A stretch of 10,202 nucleotides of DNA from Burkholderiaceae bacterium (GTDB taxonomy: Bacteria; Pseudomonadota; Gammaproteobacteria; Burkholderiales; Burkholderiaceae). Positions 6,681 through 10,202 of this stretch are shown piece by piece. The notes below the pieces were generated by a model. That model saw only the letters and a program-made list of their open reading frames with translations, was not told the DNA's origin and searched no databases. The stretch is from the NCBI GenBank assembly GCA_017998575.1, contig JAGOCV010000133.1, positions 1-10,202 on the forward strand, written 5' to 3'. Numbering within the stretch: position 1 is the stretch's first letter; the number at the start of each line of letters is the position of its first letter. The translations under genes were made by a program, and so were the position numbers.

Positions 6681-8179
6681 GCGCGGCCCGTGTCCTGGGC
6701 ACCCGGCGCGGCGGGGTCGGCCGGCATGCTGGCGATCACCTGCGCCACGGCGGCAGTGAGCCGCTTGGCGTAGGGAACGTGCAGGAACTCGTTGGGTCCG
6801 TGTGCGTTGCTGCGCGGACCCAGTACGCCGCAGACCATCATCTGCGCGCGCGGGAAGCCCTCGCTCAACATGTTCATGAGCGGGATCGTGCCGCCCTGGC
6901 CGATGTAGCCGCACGAGGCGCCGAACTGCGCCTGGCTGGCGGCGTGCAGGGCGTGCTCGAACCAGGGCGTCGTCGCGGGCGCATTCCACCCCGTTGCCGC
7001 GCCGGCCGCCTCGAAGGTCACACGCGCCTGGTAGGGCGCGTTGTCCTCGAGCAGGGCCTTGAGCTCCTGCACGGCAGCGGCGGCATCCACCAGCGGCGGC
7101 AGGCGCAGCGACAGCTTGAACGCGGTGTAGGGCCGCAGCACGTTGCCCGCGTCCTGCAGCGCCGGAAAACCGTCGGCGCCGGTCACGCTGAGCGTGGGGG
7201 CCCAGGTGCGGTTGAGCAGCGCCTGTACCGGGTCGGTGGTGGTGGGCAGCGCGAAGGTGGTGGCGCCGCCGCAGTCGTAGTGCGCCCACGGGAAGCGCTT
7301 GTAGATCTCGTCGCCCAGGATCTCGGCCGTGGCACGCGCCTGCGCCAGCCGGTCGGCCGGAACGTCGCAGTGGAAGCTGGCGGGCAGCAGACGGCCGGTG
7401 GCGCTGTCTTCGAGGCGGTCGAGCACCTGCCGCATGATGCGGAAGCTCGACGGCACGAGGCCGGAGGCGTCGCCCGAGTGCACGCCCTCGGTGAGCACCT
7501 CCACCTTCAGCATGCCGCTGGCCATGCCGCGCAGGCTGGTGGTGAGCCAGAGCTGGTCGTAGTTGCCGGCGCCCGAATCCAGGCAGACCACGAGGCCGAC
7601 GTCGCCGAGCCGGGACCGCAGGGCGTCGACATACGGCAACAGGTCGCGCGAGCCCGACTCCTCGCAGGTCTCGATCAGCCCGACGATGCGCGGATGCGGC
7701 ACACCCTGCTTCTTGAGGGCCTGGACGGCAGCGATGCTGGCGTACACCGCATAGCCGTCGTCGGCACCACCGCGACCATAGAGCTTGCCGTCCTCGTACT
7801 TGGGCGTCCAGGGGCCGAGATCGTTGCGCCATCCGGTGAACTCGGGCTGCTTGTCGAGGTGGCCGTACATCAGCACGGTTTGCCGGGCGCCGGCCAGCGT
7901 GGCATCGATCTCGAAGAACAGCACGGGTGTGCGGTCCGGCAGGCGCACGACTTCGAGCCGCAGGCCCGCCACCTTCTGCTCCTGCACCCACTGCGCGGCG
8001 TTGCGCAGCACGGTGTCGATGTGGCCGTGGGCCTGCCAGTCGCCGTCGAACAGGGGCGACTTGGCCGGAATGCGGATGTAGTCGGTGAGCTGGCGCAGGA
8101 TGTCGCCGTCCCACTGCGCGCTGGCATCGGCCAGTGCCTGCTGCGGGACAAGCGCGTCTGGAGGTACACGTGCGTTCAT
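6677..8179 (-). CDS. M20-family zinc metallopeptidase (carnosinase-type dipeptidase)
   Basis: Cytoplasmic M20 peptidase of the CNDP/dipeptidase-like group, 500 residues. The di-metal site looks complete: MYGHLDKQP (104-112, His107 ligand and Asp109), GRGGADDGY (135-143, bridging Asp140), ETCEESGS (170-177, Glu173 general base and Glu174 ligand), CLDSG (199-203, Asp201 ligand) and NAHGPNEF (458-465, His460 ligand). The dimerisation lid domain between about 215 and 390 contains EGVHSGDASG (231-240), whose histidine usually reaches the partner's active site. No signal peptide. The substrate is likely a dipeptide or N-acylated amino acid; sequence alone does not tell. ATG 8179-8177 is preferred to an upstream in-frame start at 8254 because homology-like sequence begins after it and a promoter candidate lies between. 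The 3' end overlaps the hydrolase gene by 4 bases, so the two form an operon. It follows metW by 114 bases. Confidence 0.92.
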   Translation of the reverse strand: MNARVPPDALVPQQALADASAQWDGDILRQLTDYIRIPAKSPLFDGDWQAHGHIDTVLRNAAQWVQEQKVAGLRLEVVRLPDRTPVLFFEIDATLAGARQTVLMYGHLDKQPEFTGWRNDLGPWTPKYEDGKLYGRGGADDGYAVYASIAAVQALKKQGVPHPRIVGLIETCEESGSRDLLPYVDALRSRLGDVGLVVCLDSGAGNYDQLWLTTSLRGMASGMLKVEVLTEGVHSGDASGLVPSSFRIMRQVLDRLEDSATGRLLPASFHCDVPADRLAQARATAEILGDEIYKRFPWAHYDCGGATTFALPTTTDPVQALLNRTWAPTLSVTGADGFPALQDAGNVLRPYTAFKLSLRLPPLVDAAAAVQELKALLEDNAPYQARVTFEAAGAATGWNAPATTPWFEHALHAASQAQFGASCGYIGQGGTIPLMNMLSEGFPRAQMMVCGVLGPRSNAHGPNEFLHVPYAKRLTAAVAQVIASMPADPAAPGAQDTGRA

Positions 8180-8205
8180 GGTGCGAAGCCTGTCTGGAGC
8201 CCGAC

Positions 8206-8234
8206 ATTGCACCATACGGCCCGGCCCTTGACCA
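8206..8234 (-). promoter_or_regulatory. candidate promoter of the M20 peptidase-hydrolase operon
   Basis: The minus strand reads TGGTCA (8234-8229) and TGCAAT (8211-8206), 17 bases apart; each hexamer matches 4 of 6 consensus positions. Transcription would start about 20 bases before the ATG at 8179. The rest of the 114-base gap (8180-8293) holds no gene and no T-tailed hairpin, so readthrough from metXW is also possible. Confidence 0.3.
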
Positions 8235-8293
8235 TCCCCGAAACAAGTACCCATGCGGCCTGGCGTCGGTTCGGCCCCGCCGAGCGTGCGCCC

Positions 8294-8875
8294 TCAGCGG
8301 CTGAACTTGAAGACTGCGGTGGTGGCCAGCAGGTTGGCCGCGAAGCGCCGCTCGCGCCCTTCGTGCACGCCGAACCCGTCTTCGAGCCGCAGGCCGTTGC
8401 GCAGCGCCAGCACCTCGAAATCGGCATACGTGCCCACGCGGATATTGGGCGTGTCATACCACTGGTAGGGCAGCGTCTTGGTCACCGGCATGCGACCGCG
8501 CAGCACGCTGGCCCGGTTGGCCCAGTAACCGAAGTTGGGGAACGCGACGATGCCGGTGCGGCCCACGCGCGCCGTCTCACGCAGCATGGTTTCCGCATTG
8601 CGCAGGTGCTGCAGCGTGTTGATCTGCAGCACCACGTCGAACGTGGCATCGCCGAACAGCGACAGGCCGTCTTCGAGGTTGAGCTGGATGACGTCGACGC
8701 CGCGCTTGACGCAGGCCAGCACGTTGTCGTCGGCGATCTCGATACCGTAGCCGGTGCAGCCGCGCGTGGCCTGCAGGTGTGCCAGCAGCGCACCGTCGCC
8801 ACAGCCCAGATCCAGCACGCGCGAGCCCGGCGGCACCAGCCGCGCGATGATTTCCAGAGTGTCGTGCTGGCTCAT
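8294..8875 (-). CDS. metW: methionine biosynthesis protein MetW (SAM-dependent methyltransferase fold)
   Basis: The 193-residue product has the class I methyltransferase fold and the typical length of MetW. The SAM-binding motif I is [13 protein letters not shown] (19-31), an acidic strand end GIEIADDN follows, and [13 protein letters not shown] and the conserved [12 protein letters not shown] are the family's recognisable core. MetW is the constant partner of MetX in many proteobacteria and is reported to support or control homoserine acyltransferase activity; a methylation substrate is not established. Its ATG overlaps the metX TGA by four bases (ATGA at 8875-8872), so translation is probably coupled and the two proteins made in balanced amounts. 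Expression should follow the riboswitch in front of metX. The 3' side has no clear intrinsic terminator. Confidence 0.94.
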   Translation of the reverse strand: MSQHDTLEIIARLVPPGSRVLDLGCGDGALLAHLQATRGCTGYGIEIADDNVLACVKRGVDVIQLNLEDGLSLFGDATFDVVLQINTLQHLRNAETMLRETARVGRTGIVAFPNFGYWANRASVLRGRMPVTKTLPYQWYDTPNIRVGTYADFEVLALRNGLRLEDGFGVHEGRERRFAANLLATTAVFKFSR

Positions 8876-10005
8876 GCCCGGCTCCCCGCGAGGCCCAGCG
8901 AGATGCGCTCGAAGTAGGCCCGCACCACGTTGAGGTAGCGCGCATCGTCGAGCAGGAACGCGTCGTGCCCGTGCGGCGCATCGATCTCGGCGTAGCTGAC
9001 GTCGCGGCGGTTCTCCAGCAGGGCGCGCACGATCTCGCGGCTGCGTGCGGGCGAGAAGCGCCAGTCGGTGCTGAAGCTCACCAGAAGGAACTTCGCGCTG
9101 GCCACCGCCAGGGCCCGCGCCAGATTGCCCTCGAATGCGCGCGCCGGGTCGAAGTAGTCGAGCGCGCGCGTGATCAGCAGGTAGGTGTTGGCGTCGAAGT
9201 ACTCGCTGAACTTGTCGCCCTGATAGCGAAGGTAGCTTTCGATCTGGAACTCGATGTCCTGCGTGGAGTATTTCAGGTCGATGCCCTCGCGCAACTGCCG
9301 ACCGAACTTCTCGTTCATCACATCGTCGGACAGGTAGGTGATGTGGCCGATCATGCGTGCGATACGCAGCCCGCGTCCCGGCACCGTGCCGTGCTCGTAG
9401 AAGTGACCGCCATGGAAGTCAGGGTCGGTGACGATGGCACGCCGGGCCACTTCGTTGAAGGCGATGTTTTCTGCGTTCAGGTTGGGAGCGCTGGCGATCA
9501 CGACCGCATGCGCGACGCGCTCGGGGTGCCGCAGCGTCCACGACAGCGCCTGCATGCCGCCCAGGCTGCCGCCCATCACGGCAGCGAGCCGTTCGATGCC
9601 CAGCGCATCGAGCAGGCGGGCCTGCGCGTCCACCCAGTCCTCTACTGTCACGACCGGGAAATCGGCGCCATAGATGCGGCCCGTCCCGGGATGGACATGC
9701 ATAGGGCCGGTGGAGCCGAAGCACGAGCCCAGGTTGTTGATGCCGATGACGAAGAAACGGTCGGTGTCGACGGGCTTGCCGGGGCCGATCATGTTGTCCC
9801 ACCAGCCTTCGCTGCGGGGCTGGCCTTCGTAGCTGCCCGCCACGTGGTGGGAAGCATTGAGCGCATGGCAGATGAGGACGGCGTTGGAGCGCTCGGAGTT
9901 GAGCGTGCCGTACGTCTCGTAGGCCAGCGTGTAGTCACGGATCGAGGCGCCGCTCTGCAACAGCAGCGGAGCCTCGAAATGCATGGACTGGGGCGTCACG
10001 AACAT
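8872..10005 (-). CDS. metX: homoserine O-acyltransferase MetX (probably O-succinyltransferase, MetXS)
   Basis: First committed enzyme of methionine synthesis: it acylates homoserine with an acyl-CoA, preparing it for sulfur incorporation. The 377-residue alpha/beta hydrolase-fold protein has the nucleophile elbow [10 protein letters not shown] (143-152, Ser147), the acid in FSTDWRF (311-317, Asp314), and the base in PHGHDAF (344-350, His347). It also has the conserved [12 protein letters not shown] (46-57) and [17 protein letters not shown] (212-228). Arg316, two residues after the catalytic Asp, and the MetW partner fit the succinyl-CoA-using members from beta- and gammaproteobacteria; the acyl donor is therefore an inference. 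I chose the ATG at 10005 because it gives the familiar TPQSMHF N-terminus; an in-frame TTG at 10026 would lie inside the terminator hairpin. The ATG at 9984 is the other option. None has a Shine-Dalgarno sequence. Upstream lie a SAM-II-type riboswitch and an intrinsic terminator. Confidence 0.95.
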   Translation of the reverse strand: MFVTPQSMHFEAPLLLQSGASIRDYTLAYETYGTLNSERSNAVLICHALNASHHVAGSYEGQPRSEGWWDNMIGPGKPVDTDRFFVIGINNLGSCFGSTGPMHVHPGTGRIYGADFPVVTVEDWVDAQARLLDALGIERLAAVMGGSLGGMQALSWTLRHPERVAHAVVIASAPNLNAENIAFNEVARRAIVTDPDFHGGHFYEHGTVPGRGLRIARMIGHITYLSDDVMNEKFGRQLREGIDLKYSTQDIEFQIESYLRYQGDKFSEYFDANTYLLITRALDYFDPARAFEGNLARALAVASAKFLLVSFSTDWRFSPARSREIVRALLENRRDVSYAEIDAPHGHDAFLLDDARYLNVVRAYFERISLGLAGSRA

Positions 10006-10006
10006 G

Positions 10007-10040
10007 AAAAAACCCGGACTCGCCAAAAACGAGGCCGGGT
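10007..10040 (-). terminator. intrinsic terminator in the metX leader (probable riboswitch expression platform)
   Basis: On the minus strand ACCCGG (10040-10035) pairs with CCGGGT (10017-10012). After one C/T mismatch CTCG (10033-10030) pairs with CGAG (10022-10019) around the loop TTTTTGG. Six Ts (10012-10007) follow the stem. The structure ends one base before the metX ATG at 10005, so a terminated transcript would stop at the edge of the coding region. On the plus strand the hairpin has no T-run after it, so it acts only towards metX. It lies just after the riboswitch core and is the natural candidate for the off state. Confidence 0.75.
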
Positions 10041-10047
10041 CAGGCTG

Positions 10048-10099
10048 CCGTCTTTAGCTGTACTTGTTGAGCGCCCGCAAGCTGGAGCAAATCGGCGCT
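10048..10099 (-). promoter_or_regulatory. SAM-II (metA-motif) riboswitch aptamer upstream of metX
   Basis: The minus strand carries the conserved blocks of the SAM-II aptamer in the right order. Stem P1 is AGCGCC (10099-10094) with GGCGCT (10075-10070). GATTT (10093-10089) follows directly in the loop, then TTGC (10080-10077), and after the stem an A-rich linker and AGCTAAA (10059-10053). The GC of TTGC can pair with the GC of AGCTAAA to start the pseudoknot, and CC (10085-10084) with GG (10049-10048) can extend it, as in SAM-II structures. The uridines of GATTT, TTGC and AGCTAAA are those known to contact SAM. Loop and tail are each about one base longer than in the crystallised metX aptamer as I remember it. 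The position in front of metX is the classic one. SAM binding would be expected to lower metX-metW expression. Confidence 0.88.
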
Positions 10100-10109
10100 G
10101 TGAGCAGGC

Positions 10110-10138
10110 AGTATAGCGCCACCCTCCAGCAGCATCAC
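10110..10138 (-). promoter_or_regulatory. promoter of metX-metW
   Basis: The minus strand has TATACT (10115-10110; 5 of 6 to TATAAT) and, 17 bases upstream, GTGATG (10138-10133), which keeps the TGA core of the -35 hexamer. Transcription would start around 10103, about four bases before the first pairing base of the riboswitch stem P1. This fit between promoter and aptamer supports both calls. Confidence 0.6.
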
Positions 10139-10202
10139 CGGTTGTAAGCCGGGCTGTTGTAGGCCGCATCCCACACCTGCGTGGGGCATCGTGGCAGTCG
10201 AC
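10135..10202 (-). CDS. possible 3' end of an unidentified upstream gene
   Basis: One minus-strand frame entering from the right edge ends at TGA (10137-10135) with the C-terminal residues VWDAAYNSPAYNR. The last dozen codons have the G/C third positions expected here, while the first few in the window are less convincing. The other two minus frames also stay open, so the coding call is weak. If real, its stop codon lies inside the -35 region of the metX promoter, which would pack the two genes tightly. No family is recognised. Confidence 0.3.
   Translation of the reverse strand, partial: RLPRCPTQVWDAAYNSPAYNR

Noticed and set aside
8206..8215. TTGCACCAT resembling half of an NtrC binding site
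   Set aside because: The second half (TGGTGCAA) is missing at the required spacing, and no sigma-54 promoter elements were seen.
6681..8246. Extension of the hydrolase frame upstream to give a 799-residue protein
   Set aside because: The extra part is an out-of-frame reading of the M20 peptidase gene; the hydrolase fold begins at the GTG at 6680.
8271..8283. Small hairpin (TCGGC-CCC-GCCGA) after metW as a terminator
   Set aside because: Five pairs with a three-base loop and no T-run; too weak in GC-rich DNA to call.
6779..8917. 712-codon open frame on the plus strand
   Set aside because: It is antisense to the M20 peptidase and metW, which carry full catalytic or SAM-binding motifs; low-complexity His/Arg/Gly-rich product.
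8965..10116. 383-codon open frame on the plus strand
   Set aside because: It is antisense to metX and its riboswitch leader; no motifs, and its presence follows from GC bias.

Overview
The window is GC-rich chromosomal DNA (about two thirds G+C by eye) that is almost fully coding. The proteins and gene order point to a betaproteobacterium of the order Burkholderiales, most like the Comamonadaceae. The evidence is a divergent lptD/amgK pair, an lptD-surA-rsmA envelope operon, and a metX-metW pair whose MetX resembles the succinyltransferase-type enzymes of that group. I see no mobile element, CRISPR array, tRNA or rRNA. This is mostly a housekeeping region, and its most notable element is an RNA switch near the right edge.

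Left part, minus strand (1-3898): lptD (LPS-assembly outer-membrane barrel), surA (periplasmic chaperone that helps fold LptD) and the first 26 codons of rsmA (16S rRNA dimethyltransferase) form a compact operon with gaps of 18 and 13 bases. pdxA, which sits between surA and rsmA in many proteobacteria, is absent here.

Middle, plus strand (3981-5829): amgK, a sugar kinase of cell-wall recycling, diverges from lptD across an 82-base gap. It is followed by rsmE (16S rRNA U1498 methyltransferase) instead of the usual murU partner. The amgK start lies a few bases after a possible -10 box and has no ribosome binding site, so the message could be leaderless.

Right part, minus strand (5847-10202): reading leftwards from the right edge there is a possible 3' end of an upstream gene, a promoter, a SAM-II-type (S-adenosylmethionine-binding) riboswitch, an intrinsic terminator that ends one base before the start codon, then metX and metW with a 4-base overlap. 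After a 114-base gap come an M20-family metallopeptidase and a serine alpha/beta hydrolase (monoacylglycerol-lipase-like), also joined by a 4-base overlap. The hydrolase converges on rsmE with only 17 bases between them, and a strong GC hairpin spans that junction.

The metX leader is the best find. Promoter, aptamer core, terminator and gene line up so that SAM, the end product of the methionine branch, could switch off the first committed step of methionine synthesis. The other genes are well-known families.
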